DNA of 64,000 nt from Nocardiopsis gilva YIM 90087. GTDB lineage: Bacteria > Actinomycetota > Actinomycetes > Streptosporangiales > Streptosporangiaceae. The stretch's first letter is position 1, and the number at the start of each line of letters is the position of its first letter. Below the pieces are notes generated by a model that was not told the DNA's origin, did no database searches, and worked only from the letters and a program-made list of their open reading frames with translations. Below, piece after piece: positions 18,799 to 28,701 of the stretch. The stretch covers positions 3,844,001 through 3,908,000 of the forward strand of contig NZ_CP022753.1 in NCBI RefSeq assembly GCF_002263495.1. Direction: 5' to 3'. Made by a program: the position numbers and the translations under genes.

Positions 18799-19605
18799 AT
18801 GACCGACGAGACCAAGCCCGCGTTCGCGGCGGAGCGCCGGGAGCGGATCCTGGAGCTGGTGCGCGCCAACGGGACGATGGCCTTGCGTGACATCGCCTCC
18901 CAGGTCCGCGCCTCCGAGGTCACCGTGCGCCGCGACATCCGCGTGCTGGAGGCCGAGGGCCTGATCGACCGGCGGCGCGGTGGGGCCGCGCTGCCCGGAC
19001 GGCTCGGCCACGAGCCGAGCTACACGCAGCGGTCGGGCACGTCCGCCCCGGAGAAGCTCGCCATCGCGTCGGCCGCCGCGCGGCTGGTACAGGACGACGA
19101 CGCGATCGTGCTCGGCCCTGGGAGCACGACAGAGGCGCTGGCCCGCGAGATCGTCGGGCGGCGGAACCTGACGGTGGTGACCAACTCGCTGCCTGTCGCC
19201 GAGGTCCTGGCCGGCGCACCCGGGGTGGAGGTGGTGATGACCGGCGGGAGCCTGCGCGCCAAGACGCTCGCGCTCGTGGGTACCGCCGCCGAGCAGTCGC
19301 TGGCCGGGCTGCGGGTGCACCGTGCGTTCGTCTCCGGCAACGGCGTCACCGCCGAGCGGGGGCTGAGCACCCCCAACCCGGCCGTGGGCAGCACCGACCG
19401 GGCGCTGGTGGCCTGCGCGGAGGAGGTCATCGTGCTGGCCGACCACACCAAGGTCGGCGCCGACACCATGGTCCAGACGGTGCCGCCGGAGAACATCGCT
19501 CACCTCATCACCGACAACCACGCCGACCCCGAAGTCCTGATGACGCTGGAGGACATGGGCACCCTGGTGCACGTCGCGGTGTTGGAGGTCGACCGGGGCG
19601 AGTAG
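18799..19605 (+). CDS. DeoR/GlpR-family transcriptional regulator (second)
   Basis: This 268-aa protein has a helix-turn-helix MALRDIASQVRASEVTVRRDI followed by RRRGGAALPGR. The effector domain includes LGPGSTTEALAREI, NSLPVAEVL, MTGGSLRAKTLALVG and LADHTKVGADTM. GGGGGG lies about 8 nt upstream of ATG 18799; an earlier in-frame ATG would add 14 residues with no homology. No catabolic gene adjoins it; the downstream neighbour is a Ppm synthase. Confidence 0.92.
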   Translation: MTDETKPAFAAERRERILELVRANGTMALRDIASQVRASEVTVRRDIRVLEAEGLIDRRRGGAALPGRLGHEPSYTQRSGTSAPEKLAIASAAARLVQDDDAIVLGPGSTTEALAREIVGRRNLTVVTNSLPVAEVLAGAPGVEVVMTGGSLRAKTLALVGTAAEQSLAGLRVHRAFVSGNGVTAERGLSTPNPAVGSTDRALVACAEEVIVLADHTKVGADTMVQTVPPENIAHLITDNHADPEVLMTLEDMGTLVHVAVLEVDRGE

Positions 19606-19842
19606 CGGCCCCAGGGTTCCGGACGCTCCTGCGGGGCCGACGGATCCCGGCCCCGGAGACCGAGGCGCTCGCCGGGCATGATCCCAGGTCGCTGGCGGCC
19701 CGGGGCCGAAAGGCCGATACTGGACAGTGAGGGTGGGCACGGGCAGCGCCGCGGCCGCATGAGGGCGTACGCTACCGGCTACCCGCGTGTGGGCTGCTCC
19801 CCGCGCCGGCCTGTCCGATCGTCATCCCCTGGAGCACGCTGT

Positions 19843-20631
19843 ATGCCGATTCCCGTGACACTCCCCGAGCCGTGGTCACAGGCGCGGGTGACGGTTGTCG
19901 TCCCGACCTACAACGAGGCCGACAACCTCCCCGTCCTGGTCGAGCGGGTCTTCGCGCTCGACCTGCCGGAGCTGCGGCTGGTGATCGTGGACGACAACTC
20001 CCCCGACGGCACCGGGGAGATCGCCGACAAGCTGGCCGCCGACCACGGGCAGCTGAGCGGGGGCGCGCCGCGCATCTCGGTCGTGCACCGCACCGCCAAG
20101 GACGGCCTCGGGCGCGCGTACGTCGCCGGGATGACCAGGGCGCTGGAGGACGGCGCCGACTTCGTCGCCCAGATGGACGCCGATCTGAGCCATCCGCCGG
20201 GCTACCTCCCGCAGCTGCTGGGCACCCTGCTGTCCACCGGTGCCGGGGTGGTGATCGGCAGCCGCTATGTTCCCGGCGGGAGTCTCTCCGAGCACTGGGA
20301 CCTGCGCCGCCGCCTGCTCAGCGGGTGGGCCAACGCCTACGTCAAGACGATCCTGGCGATGCCCATCCGCGACGTCACGGCCGGGTTCAAGCTCTGGCGC
20401 CGCGAGGCGTTGGAGGCGCTGGACCTGCCGAGCATCCACAGCAGCGGCTACAGCTTCCAGGTGGAGATGCACTTCCGCGCCTACCGGCGCGGGCAGAAGA
20501 TGGTGGAGATCCCGATCCACTTCGAGGACCGGCAGGAGGGGTCCAGCAAGATGGACTTGGCCGTCCAGGTCGAGTCCGCGCTGCGCCCCTTCCGGCTGCG
20601 CAGGTACGAGCGCGACGCCCGAGGGAAGTAG
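19843..20631 (+). CDS. Polyprenol monophosphomannose synthase (GT2)
   Basis: This 262-aa family-2 glycosyltransferase transfers mannose from GDP-mannose to polyprenyl phosphate. The product is the lipid-linked donor for protein O-mannosylation and lipoglycans in actinobacteria. The signatures are [44 protein letters not shown] (catalytic metal-binding DAD), GSRYVPGG and [11 protein letters not shown]. No C-terminal membrane domain is present, as in single-domain Ppm1/Dpm1. ATG 19843 with GGAG upstream begins the conserved region. Confidence 0.93.
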   Translation: MPIPVTLPEPWSQARVTVVVPTYNEADNLPVLVERVFALDLPELRLVIVDDNSPDGTGEIADKLAADHGQLSGGAPRISVVHRTAKDGLGRAYVAGMTRALEDGADFVAQMDADLSHPPGYLPQLLGTLLSTGAGVVIGSRYVPGGSLSEHWDLRRRLLSGWANAYVKTILAMPIRDVTAGFKLWRREALEALDLPSIHSSGYSFQVEMHFRAYRRGQKMVEIPIHFEDRQEGSSKMDLAVQVESALRPFRLRRYERDARGK

Positions 20632-20789
20632 CGGCTCGCACGATCCCGGTGCGTGTCGGTCGATCGCAGCTCGGGCTGTGCAGGGCGATCCGGGCCCCGG
20701 TGCGTGTCCGTCCGCCGGTCATGTCACCGGGAGGTGTCAGACTCAGCCTCAGTCGTTGAGTCCACACCCACTCCCGCAGGACGCCACCC

Positions 20790-21179
20790 ATGATCAAGAT
20801 CAATTTGACCGGCATCTATGTCACCGACCAAGACAGGGCGCTGGACTTCTACACCAACGTGCTGCGCTTCAGGAAGAAGTTCGACGTCCCCTACGGCGAT
20901 GCCCGGTGGCTGACCGTCGTCTCGCCTGCCGAGCCCGATGGTGTGCAACTGGTCCTGGAGCCCGGGGGCAGCAAGATCGCCCGGGAGTACCAGCACGCGA
21001 TGCTGGACGCCGGGATCCCCGTGCAGTCGTTCGCCACGGACGACCTGCACGCCGAGTACGAGCGCATGCGCGACCTGGGCGTGCAGTTCATCATGGAGCC
21101 GACCAGGGAGGGTCCGGTGACCTACACCGTGTTCGACGACACCTGCGGCAACCTCATCGCCCTCCACCAGGAGGACTGA
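20790..21179 (+). CDS. VOC-family (glyoxalase-fold) protein
   Basis: This 129-aa single-domain protein has beta-alpha-beta-beta-beta repeats. It begins INLTGIYVTDQDRALDFYTNVL, has VQLVLEPGG in the middle and ends FDDTCGNLIALHQED. The metal-ligand positions of glyoxalases appear partly retained (Glu in the LVLEPGG strand, and near QED). Function could be lyase, dioxygenase-like or binding; sequence alone does not say. Confidence 0.9.
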   Translation: MIKINLTGIYVTDQDRALDFYTNVLRFRKKFDVPYGDARWLTVVSPAEPDGVQLVLEPGGSKIAREYQHAMLDAGIPVQSFATDDLHAEYERMRDLGVQFIMEPTREGPVTYTVFDDTCGNLIALHQED

Positions 21180-21192
21180 CCCCGCCCGTGCG

Positions 21193-21996
21193 CTACCCGC
21201 CGTCCCTCGCCGAGCCCCGCACACGGGCGCGGCGCCCCCGCAAGACCGTGTCCGTGATCAGGTCAGCGAGACGTTCCGCCTGATCGCGAATGTGCGGCAG
21301 GGAATCGGCCCGGTCTCCTCGCCGGGCCGGGCCGAGCACGAACATGCACCGGGACGGGCCGCCCGAGGCGGTGATCAGGGCGCCGCGCGGGCAGCTGACC
21401 AGTCCCGGCTCGGTCGACGGCGCGGGCACGCCGCTGATCGGCGGCGGTGCGTCGACCCGCGGGTCACCGGTGGCCACCACGGCGGCGGCCACGCGCAGCC
21501 GCTCTCGGTCGGCGGACCCCGGATCGGCTCCGGCGGGCGGCCGCCGACTACCGACGAGGTGCAGCACCGCCCCCTCCGGCTCGGCCTCGACTGTCGCGAC
21601 CCGGGCCGTGCGCTGGTGGACCGCGGCGTGCGGCCAAGCCCAGTCGGCGGTCCGCGCGAGGGTCGCGGCAAGGTAGTCGCCGTAGACCCGGCAGGGCAGG
21701 TGGGTGTCGGGGCCACATCGCACCCCGGTTTCTCGGGCCCATTCCAGCAGGTGGGCCGGGCGGTCGGGGAAGGCGGACAGGGCGCGGACCGGTGCGTCGA
21801 GCCGCCGGCCGTCGACCGCCGAGCAGGAGGCCCCGCGCGCGTGGCGGCCGTGTTCGTCTAGGAGCACGACCTCGTAGCCCAGGCGCAGCCACGTGGTGGC
21901 GCGCAGCAGCGCGATCACCGCCAGAGCGGCGCTGGGTCCCCCGCCCGCGAAGGCGATGACCGGGTCGGCGGCAACAGTGCGGTGTCCCACTCCCAT
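21193..21996 (-). CDS. FAD/NAD(P)-binding protein (short)
   Basis: This 267-aa product has an N-terminal dinucleotide-binding glycine motif FAGGGPSAALAVIALL and the CRVYGDYLAATLA segment typical of the FAD-NAD(P)-binding family (PF13454). A second strand, AAAVVATGDP, then leads to a C-terminal FVLGPARRGD...HIRDQAERLA. It is much shorter than usual members (about 450-600 aa), with the middle region compressed. It may be a minimal oxidoreductase or a reduced relic. It converges on the VOC gene with only 13 bp between. Confidence 0.75.
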   Translation of the reverse strand: MGVGHRTVAADPVIAFAGGGPSAALAVIALLRATTWLRLGYEVVLLDEHGRHARGASCSAVDGRRLDAPVRALSAFPDRPAHLLEWARETGVRCGPDTHLPCRVYGDYLAATLARTADWAWPHAAVHQRTARVATVEAEPEGAVLHLVGSRRPPAGADPGSADRERLRVAAAVVATGDPRVDAPPPISGVPAPSTEPGLVSCPRGALITASGGPSRCMFVLGPARRGDRADSLPHIRDQAERLADLITDTVLRGRRARVRGSARDGG

Positions 21997-22090
21997 ACGT
22001 TGAGGGTGCCATCCTCCCGTTCCGGATAGGGCCGCCCCCTTCCCTCAGCGAGGTTTCACGGGTAAACGACGACTCCCTGGGCGTCGGTGA

Positions 22091-23614
22091 TCAGCCGCGC
22101 CCCTGTGACCTCCCGCCCGCGGTCGACCCCGGGCAGCGGCTCATCGGCGGCCCGGACACGTCGCAGAAGCTGCGTTCGAGTGCCGGAGCCGACGGCTCAC
22201 GGAGCAGCACGAGGGCGAGCAGCGCCCCGAGCGCACTCAGCGCGGCCAGGATCAGCATCGCCGGGCCGAACCCGGACGCGATGCCGCCCGCGCCGGTGAC
22301 TCCGGCCAGCACGGGGACGGCCGCGACACCCATCAGCTGGGCGCCGCGCGCCAGCGTGTTGTTGACGCCCGACGCCACCCCGGCATGTCGTTCGGGGGCC
22401 GCGGCCAGCACCGTCGCCGTCAGCGGCGCCACCGCCGTGGACAGCCCCAGCCCGATCAGCAGCACCCCAGGCAGCACGCCCGTGGCATAGTCGGCCAGCG
22501 ACGCCGCGCTTTCAGGCTCCGGTTCGCCCAGCCGTGCCAGCAGGAGCATCCCGGCGGCCACCAACAGCGGGCCGACGGTCAGCTGCGGGCGCGGCCCGAT
22601 GCGCTCGGCCAGTTTCCCGGAGCGGCCGGAGAGCAGGAGCATCAGCACAGTGATCGGCAGCGCCGAGGCGCCCGCCGCGACCGCCGAGTATCCGCGCACC
22701 TCCTGCAGGTAGATGACCAGGAGGAACAACAACGGCCCCAGCGCGCCGTAGACCACCACCGTCACCGCGTTGGTCACGCTGAACCGTACTGAGGAGAAGA
22801 TGTCCAGCGGCAGCATCGGATGGGCACCGCGCAGCTCGGCCACGAGGAAGGCCGCCAGTGCCGCGACACCGACCAGGGCGCTGGCCGCGACCGCCGCCAC
22901 CGGCGCCCGCGCCGCCCCCGATTCGATCAGCGCGTAGGTGATCCCGGCCAAGCCCACCACGCCCAGCACCGCGCCGGGAAAGTCCAGCCGGTCCGACGCC
23001 GCTTCATCGCGCGACTCGGGCAGAAAGCGCCAGGCGATCAGCAGCACCACCACGGCCAGCGGCAGGTTGATCAGGAAGATCAGCCGCCACGAGCCGGTGT
23101 CCACCAGCCAGCCGCCGACGAACGGTCCGGCCGCCGCGGCCACACCGGTCAGCCCCGACCACGCGCCGATCGCCCGCGCCCGGTCCTCGCGGCGGAACCC
23201 CGCCTGGATGATGGCGAGGCTGCCGGGCGTCAGCATGGCGCCGCCCACCCCCTGCAGCACGCGCCCCGCGATCAGCCAGGACAGGTCGGGTGCGACCGTG
23301 CACAGCGCGGAGGCCACGGCGAACCAGGCCACACCGAGGGAGAACAGCCGGACCCGGCCGAACCGGTCGCTCAGCGACCCGCTGAGCAGGATCAGCGCCG
23401 AGAGCGTGATCATGTAGCCGTTGGCGATCCACTGCAGGCCCGACACGCCCGTGTCCAGGTCGGCGCCGATGTCCGGGAGCGCGACGTTGACGACCGTGGA
23501 GTCGAGGAACGCCATCCCCGAGCCCAGGACGGTCGCGGCCAGGATCCACCGTCCCGCCGGTGTGCCCCAGGCGACCTCCCCGGCGGCGACCCGACCTGGC
23601 CCCACTCCGCCCAT
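22091..23614 (-). CDS. DHA2-family MFS drug exporter (EmrB/QacA type)
   Basis: This 507-aa protein has 14 predicted transmembrane segments. The N-terminal LDSTVVNVALPDIGADL is the DHA2 motif D1, and LSDRFGRVRLFSLG is motif A. GRVLQGVGGAMLTPGSLAII follows, with PFVGGWLVDTGSWRLIFLINLP (motif C region). It is a proton-driven multidrug or antibiotic exporter. ATG 23614 follows a GGGGG tract; a GTG 8 codons upstream is possible. The C-terminal 25 residues (RCPGSTAGG) are non-conserved. No TetR regulator adjoins it. Confidence 0.92.
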   Translation of the reverse strand: MGGVGPGRVAAGEVAWGTPAGRWILAATVLGSGMAFLDSTVVNVALPDIGADLDTGVSGLQWIANGYMITLSALILLSGSLSDRFGRVRLFSLGVAWFAVASALCTVAPDLSWLIAGRVLQGVGGAMLTPGSLAIIQAGFRREDRARAIGAWSGLTGVAAAAGPFVGGWLVDTGSWRLIFLINLPLAVVVLLIAWRFLPESRDEAASDRLDFPGAVLGVVGLAGITYALIESGAARAPVAAVAASALVGVAALAAFLVAELRGAHPMLPLDIFSSVRFSVTNAVTVVVYGALGPLLFLLVIYLQEVRGYSAVAAGASALPITVLMLLLSGRSGKLAERIGPRPQLTVGPLLVAAGMLLLARLGEPEPESAASLADYATGVLPGVLLIGLGLSTAVAPLTATVLAAAPERHAGVASGVNNTLARGAQLMGVAAVPVLAGVTGAGGIASGFGPAMLILAALSALGALLALVLLREPSAPALERSFCDVSGPPMSRCPGSTAGGRSQGRG

Positions 23615-23641
23615 GCGGCTCACCCCCGCCGGAAACACTAC

Positions 23642-23679
23642 GGCGCGGACGGCCCCCGAGGTAGGGAACCGTCCGCGCC
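23642..23679. terminator. Terminator after ABC permease gene
   Basis: An 11-bp perfect stem (GGCGCGGACGG / CCGTCCGCGCC, 16-nt loop) lies downstream of the minus-strand ABC permease gene and upstream of the DHA2 exporter start. Confidence 0.6.
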
Positions 23680-23733
23680 TCCGGTGTGTCGCGTGGGCCG
23701 CCCGGTGAAACGGCCCCGCGTCACCGGTCGGGG

Positions 23734-26268
23734 CTACTCGCTGGCGAGCGCCCCGGTGATCGACGTCTGCGCGGCCTTGCGGCCCGGCAGCACCGAGGCG
23801 AGCAGCCCGGCGACCACCGCGACAGCGATGAACACCGCGATCTGCCCGGCGGGAAGGGCGAAGAGCATCCCCCGCATGGCGGACGCGCCCGCGGCCCAGC
23901 CGAAGAGCACACCGAGCCCGATGCCCACACCCGCGCCGATCAGGCAGAGCAGGACCGCCTCCAGGCTGAGCATCCTGCGCAGCTGTCCCCGGGACAGCCC
24001 CAGCGCCCGCAGCAGCGCCGACTCGCGGGTGCGCTCCAGCACCGACAGCGCCATGGTGTTGGCGATGCCGAACACCGCGATCAGGATCGCGAGGCCGAGC
24101 ATGGCCGCGATGGCGAGGAACGCCATGTCGAGCATGTCGTCGAACTGCTTCTTCATCTGGGACAGCGACGTGACCTGAAGCGTCGGGTCGTCATCAACCA
24201 CGGAGTAGACCGCGTCGCGCACCTCGTCCGCTTCGGCGCCGTCGACGCCCTTCACCGAGACCTGCCGGTAGTCCGTGATCCCGGGGAAGTCCGCGGCGAA
24301 GTCCTTCCCGTCGAGGATCACGCCCCACATCTGGGCCGAATCCTCGGTGACCGCGACGATCTCGAAGGAGCGCTCGCCCTTCTCGGTCTCCAGCGTGTAG
24401 GTGTCGCCCACGCCGAGGCCGCCGGACACCATGTCCGCCGACAGCGCGGCCTTGCCGGGCCCCAGGTCGGCCAGGTCTCCGGACTTCACGTCGGCGGTGA
24501 CGTCGCTGCCGACCTTGCCACCGAAGTAGGCGGCGACCCGGGTGGACTCGCCCCCGTTCTCCTGGAACGTGGAGCGCTCGGCGATGACCGACTCGATCTT
24601 CGAGGACTCCTCCAGGCGATCGGCGACGGAGTCCGGAACGCCCTTGCCCTCCTCCGCGTCCATGCTGAGCTGCCGGGAGATCTGGTAGTCCACCGGGAAC
24701 TGCTTCTCCATCATCTCGGTCATCGTCTTGGAGACCGACGCGCTGACGACGGAGTAGCCGGTGATGAGCGTCGCTCCGACAGTGAGCGCGATCATGGCGG
24801 TGGAGGCGCGCTTGGGGCTGCGCCGGGCGTTGTCGGCGGCCAGCATGCTGGGCACCCCGACCTTGCGCATCGGGATCCCCACGACGCTCACGATGGCGCG
24901 GACCAGCAGCGGGCCGATGATCACGACGCCGATGAAGGCGAGGATCCCCGCCACCGCGGTCAGGACCAGGCCGGTCTGGCCCTGGGCACCGCGCAGCGCC
25001 ATGGTGACCAGTCCGGCGGAGGCCAGGAAGAACACCGCGGCACCGGCGATGCGCTTCCACCCGACGCCCTTGTCCAGGCCGTGCGCCACCGCGCTGGTGC
25101 GCAGGGCCGCCAGCGGCGGGACGCGGGTGGCGCGCAGCGCGGGCACCAGCGCCGCGAACAGTGTCATCAGAGTCCCGACGAGCATGCCGACGATCACCGC
25201 GGTCGGGCTGACCACGAGCGACGCCGAAGCGCCCTCGACGCCGAGGGCCTGGCCGCCCAGCAGGTAGGCGCCGTATCCCGCGCCAATACCGGCGCCCACC
25301 CCCAGGGCGGAGGCCACCAGGCCGACGATCAGCGCTTCGGTCAGCACGCTGCGGAACACCTGCCCGCGCTGGGCGCCGACGCAGCGCAGCAGGGCCATTT
25401 CACGCTGGCGCTGGGCGATGAGGATGGCGAAGGTGTTGTAGATGACGATCCCGGCCACGAACACCGAGATCAGCGCGAAGAGCATAAGGGCGGTCGCCAT
25501 GACGTCGGCCTGGGCACCGGCACTCTCGGCCAGCTCCTCGCCCTTCTTCTGCCCGGTCATGACCTCGGAGTCGCTGCCCGCGACCTTCTCGACGGCGGAG
25601 GCGACGGCGGTGTCCGCGGTGCCTTCGGCGCCGACGACGTCGATCTCGGTGAAGTCCGAGACACCGGTCATCTCCGCCGCGGTCGTCGGCACGAACGCGA
25701 CGACGCCCATGAAGGCCAGCTCCTGGTCGATCCCGAAGTCGATCAGGCCGGTCACGGTGAAGGTGTGCTTCTTCCCGTCCGGGTCGAGCACCGTGACCTT
25801 GTCGCCGACCTCGTAGCCGGTCTCGGAGGCCGTGTTGGTGGCCAGCGCGACCTCGTCGGCGGCCTTGGGCAGGCGGCCCTCGGTGGCCGAGTAGCGGGTC
25901 GCGTCGCTCACCGACATGCCCAGTGTCGGGAAGGAGCCGACGGCGCGACCGTCCTTGTCGAGCAGCGGGGCGTCGGCCTTGATGATGCCGTCGGCCTTGG
26001 CGACCTCGGGCAAGTCCCGAATGTCGTCCAGGGTCGAGCTCGGCAGCAGCTTGGGGTCGGAGTCGGGGGCGGCGCCGGTGTCCTCCGGTTCCACGATCGC
26101 GGAGAACTTGTCAGCAGACCCCATGACCTGGGTGCTGAAGCCCTCCTTGAGGGTCCCCGTGAAGACGAGGGTGCCGGAGACGAACATGACGCCGAGGATG
26201 ATGGCTAGGGCGGTGGTGATCAGGCGGGCCTTGTGCAGGCGCAGGCCGGCCAGGGTGGTGCGCAGCAT
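23734..26268 (-). CDS. ABC transporter permease, FtsX/MacB family
   Basis: This 844-aa protein has a duplicated FtsX layout. An N-terminal helix (LITTALAIILGVMFVSGTL) leads to a large extracytoplasmic domain (about 45-250), followed by a three-helix FtsX block (LISVFVAGIVIYNTF), a central linker region with two more helices, a second extracytoplasmic domain, and a last FtsX block (FLAIAAMLGLAILIAVFGIANTMALSVLERTRE). Such proteins move lipids, peptides or antibiotics across or out of the membrane. The ATG lies 7 nt after the stop of its ATPase gene. The two-component system divergent from this operon may control it. Confidence 0.94.
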   Translation of the reverse strand: MLRTTLAGLRLHKARLITTALAIILGVMFVSGTLVFTGTLKEGFSTQVMGSADKFSAIVEPEDTGAAPDSDPKLLPSSTLDDIRDLPEVAKADGIIKADAPLLDKDGRAVGSFPTLGMSVSDATRYSATEGRLPKAADEVALATNTASETGYEVGDKVTVLDPDGKKHTFTVTGLIDFGIDQELAFMGVVAFVPTTAAEMTGVSDFTEIDVVGAEGTADTAVASAVEKVAGSDSEVMTGQKKGEELAESAGAQADVMATALMLFALISVFVAGIVIYNTFAILIAQRQREMALLRCVGAQRGQVFRSVLTEALIVGLVASALGVGAGIGAGYGAYLLGGQALGVEGASASLVVSPTAVIVGMLVGTLMTLFAALVPALRATRVPPLAALRTSAVAHGLDKGVGWKRIAGAAVFFLASAGLVTMALRGAQGQTGLVLTAVAGILAFIGVVIIGPLLVRAIVSVVGIPMRKVGVPSMLAADNARRSPKRASTAMIALTVGATLITGYSVVSASVSKTMTEMMEKQFPVDYQISRQLSMDAEEGKGVPDSVADRLEESSKIESVIAERSTFQENGGESTRVAAYFGGKVGSDVTADVKSGDLADLGPGKAALSADMVSGGLGVGDTYTLETEKGERSFEIVAVTEDSAQMWGVILDGKDFAADFPGITDYRQVSVKGVDGAEADEVRDAVYSVVDDDPTLQVTSLSQMKKQFDDMLDMAFLAIAAMLGLAILIAVFGIANTMALSVLERTRESALLRALGLSRGQLRRMLSLEAVLLCLIGAGVGIGLGVLFGWAAGASAMRGMLFALPAGQIAVFIAVAVVAGLLASVLPGRKAAQTSITGALASE

Positions 26269-26275
26269 GGCGGGT

Positions 26276-27049
26276 TCAGGCCTCCAGCTTCACGAGCCGG
26301 TCCAGCACGGCCTCGGCGCTGGGGGAGTGGACCTCGTCGACCAGGCGCCCGTCGCGCAGGAAGACGACCCGGTCGGCGTAGGAGGCGGCCACCGGGTCGT
26401 GGGTGACCATCACGATGGTCTGGTTCAGCTCGCGGGCCGAGTCGCGCAGGAAGGCCAGGACTTCGGCGCCGGAGCGGGAGTCGAGGTTGCCGGTGGGCTC
26501 GTCGGCGTAGACGACCTCGGGGGCGCCGAGCAGGGCGCGGGCCACGGCCACGCGCTGCTGCTGGCCGCCGGAGAGTTTGGAGGGCAGGTGGTCCAGGCGG
26601 TCCTGGAGGCCGACGACGTTGATGATGTGGTCCAGGCGGGCCTGGTCGGTGTCGCGTTTGGCGATCTGGGCGGGTAGGAGGATGTTCTGCTGGGCGGTGA
26701 GCATGGGCAGCAGGTTGAAGGACTGGAAGATGAAGCCGATGCGGTCGCGTCGGAGCAGGGTGAGTTGTTTGTCTTTGAGTTGGGTGAGGTCGGTGCGGCC
26801 GAGGTGGACGGTGCCCGACGTGACGGTGTCCAGGCCGGCTAGGGCGTGCATGAGGGTGGATTTGCCCGAGCCGGAGGGGCCCATGATCGCGGTGAAGGCG
26901 CCGCGGGTGAACTCCACGGTGACGTTGTCCAGGGCCCTGACCGCCGAGTCCCCACTCCCATACACCTTCGACAGGCCTCGGGCGATCACCACCGGTGGGG
27001 CCTGGGGGTGTTCTTGGTGCGGCGTGGCCAATGCGGCGCTCTCGCTCAC
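26276..27049 (-). CDS. ABC transporter ATP-binding protein (MacB/LolD type)
   Basis: This 257-aa ATPase has Walker A GPSGSGKST, Q-loop FIFQSFNLLP, signature LSGGQQQRVAVARAL, Walker B VVYADEPTGNLD, and His-loop VMVTHDP. The LD-type insertion and NLDSRSGAEV match MacB/LolD partners of FtsX permeases. GTG 27049 has AGGAGA 8 nt upstream. It leads the two-gene exporter operon. Confidence 0.95.
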   Translation of the reverse strand: MSESAALATPHQEHPQAPPVVIARGLSKVYGSGDSAVRALDNVTVEFTRGAFTAIMGPSGSGKSTLMHALAGLDTVTSGTVHLGRTDLTQLKDKQLTLLRRDRIGFIFQSFNLLPMLTAQQNILLPAQIAKRDTDQARLDHIINVVGLQDRLDHLPSKLSGGQQQRVAVARALLGAPEVVYADEPTGNLDSRSGAEVLAFLRDSARELNQTIVMVTHDPVAASYADRVVFLRDGRLVDEVHSPSAEAVLDRLVKLEA

Positions 27050-27393
27050 GGTCGGTTCTCCTGAAACTCGGTGGGATCGGATGACTACCGCGAGCGGGTG
27101 CACGGCTCGCGGCAACGCTGATAACGCTAGGTCCGCGCAGGTGGCCGATTCCTCGGCCGGAGAGCCGATCTTTCCGATGGCCGAAAGTACGGCGTGCGGA
27201 CGCCGACGACGCCTTCGTCGGGTGCCGCGTACCGACTTTCGTCGGTGCCGCCCCGCCCGCGACCGGACCGAGCACACCCGTCTCAACCCACCTGAGCTGC
27301 GCGAACACCCGGAAACCGACTTTCGCCCACCGGGTGGAAAACGCCGCTGACCTGGCGAAGAACCGCTGCTGAGCGCGCCATAGACTCCGGCAC
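27050..27393. promoter_or_regulatory. ABC exporter / sensor-kinase divergent control region
   Basis: This 344-bp gap contains a perfect palindrome ACCGAC-TTTC-GTCGGT at 27231-27246. A second, related pair (CCGACGACGCCTTCGTCGG) lies about 25 bp to its left at 27202-27220, and a third CCGACTTTCG half-site is near 27316. Repeated spaced CCGAC/GTCGG half-sites between an exporter and a NarL-type regulator are good candidates for that regulator's binding sites. No gene is seen. Confidence 0.5.
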
Positions 27394-28701
27394 ATGTTCC
27401 ATGGAGAGGAAGAGAAGCTGCGGGTCGCCTTCGGGGAGCGGCCGGTGCGGATCTGGGGCTGGTGGTGGAGACGCCGCTACCGGTTCGCCGACTGGTTCTA
27501 CGCGATCGCCCTCTGGCCGTGGATCATCGTGTTCACCCTTGCCCCGGACGTGGGGCTCGTAGGGCTGACCGCCCCCTTGACGGGACTGCTCGACGGATCC
27601 GCGGCATGGCCGCTCCAGGTGGTGGCCCTGGGCCTGGCGGGCTTCGTCTTCCCCACCGCGACCGCGGGCACGATCCTGTTCCGCCGAACACGCCCCCACT
27701 GGCTGCTGACGGCCGCGGCGATCATGATCTTCCTGTTCGGCAACCCGATTCCGATCGCGATCGCGCTCTACTCCTATGCCGCCTGGTTCTCCGACCGGAA
27801 GAAGCTTGCCAGCTGGACCCTGGTCATGGTGATCGGTCCGCCGGTGGCCTACTCGTTCACCACCGGAACCGTGTTCATGACGGTGAGTGTGTGGATCGTG
27901 TTCATCGCGCTCCCCCTCACCGCCGGGCTGTGGGTGGGCACCCGCCGCCAGCTCATCGAAAACCTGAAGGAACGGGCCGAGCGGCTGGAGCGCGAACAGC
28001 ACCTCATGGCCGACCGCGCCATCTCGGCCGAGCGCACCCGCATCGCCCGCGAGATGCACGACGTCGTGGCCCACCGGGTCAGCCTGATGGTCTTGCACGC
28101 CGGTGGCCTGGAGGTGTCTGCCACCGACGACAGGACCATCGAGACCGCCGGGCTGATCCGCAGCACCGGCCGCGAGGCCCTGTCGGAACTCCGCGAGATC
28201 CTCGGCGTCCTGCGCGACGACCCCGCCTCCGAGGCCCCCACCGCCCCGCAGCCCGTCCTCTCCGACCTCGCCCGGCTGATCTCCGATTGGCGGGCCGCCG
28301 GAATGGCGATCGACTGGCGCACGACCGGCTCCCCGCGCGCCCTCCCCGCCCAGCTGGAGCGCACCGCCTTCCGGACGGTGCAGGAGGCACTGACGAACGC
28401 GGGCAAGCACGCGCCGGGCGGCGCGGTGGTGGTCCGCATGGACTACGGTGACGACGATCTGGAGATCGCGGTCACGAACGAACCCCCCGGCCCCGTCACC
28501 GGACCGCGACCGGAACCCCCGCCCAGCAGCGGCTATGGTCTCGCGGGGCTGCGCGAGCGCGTCGCGCTGGCCGGTGGCAGCCTGTCAGCGGGCCCGTATC
28601 CGGACGGCGGGTGGCAGGTACGCGCTATCTTGCCTGTGGGGGCGCATGTGCCTGAAGAGACGGGGGACGACGCGGGTGATCCGCACGATACTGATCGATG
28701 A
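27394..28701 (+). CDS. Two-component sensor histidine kinase (HisKA_3)
   Basis: This 435-aa kinase has five or six N-terminal membrane segments (about 35-180) without a large extracellular domain, so it is probably an intramembrane sensor. A coiled coil (ENLKERAERLERE) links to the dimerisation domain with phospho-acceptor His222 in REMHDVVAHRVS, then HATPase_c (N-box VQEALTNAGKHAPGG, G-box GYGLAGLRERV). It overlaps the response-regulator start by 26 bp and is divergent from the FtsX exporter, as in LiaS- or DesK-type envelope or antibiotic stress systems. Confidence 0.94.
   Translation: MFHGEEEKLRVAFGERPVRIWGWWWRRRYRFADWFYAIALWPWIIVFTLAPDVGLVGLTAPLTGLLDGSAAWPLQVVALGLAGFVFPTATAGTILFRRTRPHWLLTAAAIMIFLFGNPIPIAIALYSYAAWFSDRKKLASWTLVMVIGPPVAYSFTTGTVFMTVSVWIVFIALPLTAGLWVGTRRQLIENLKERAERLEREQHLMADRAISAERTRIAREMHDVVAHRVSLMVLHAGGLEVSATDDRTIETAGLIRSTGREALSELREILGVLRDDPASEAPTAPQPVLSDLARLISDWRAAGMAIDWRTTGSPRALPAQLERTAFRTVQEALTNAGKHAPGGAVVVRMDYGDDDLEIAVTNEPPGPVTGPRPEPPPSSGYGLAGLRERVALAGGSLSAGPYPDGGWQVRAILPVGAHVPEETGDDAGDPHDTDR

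Noticed and set aside
23686-26208. 840-aa plus-strand open frame
   Set aside because: Antisense to the FtsX permease; low-complexity Gly/Arg/His/Asp text without motifs.
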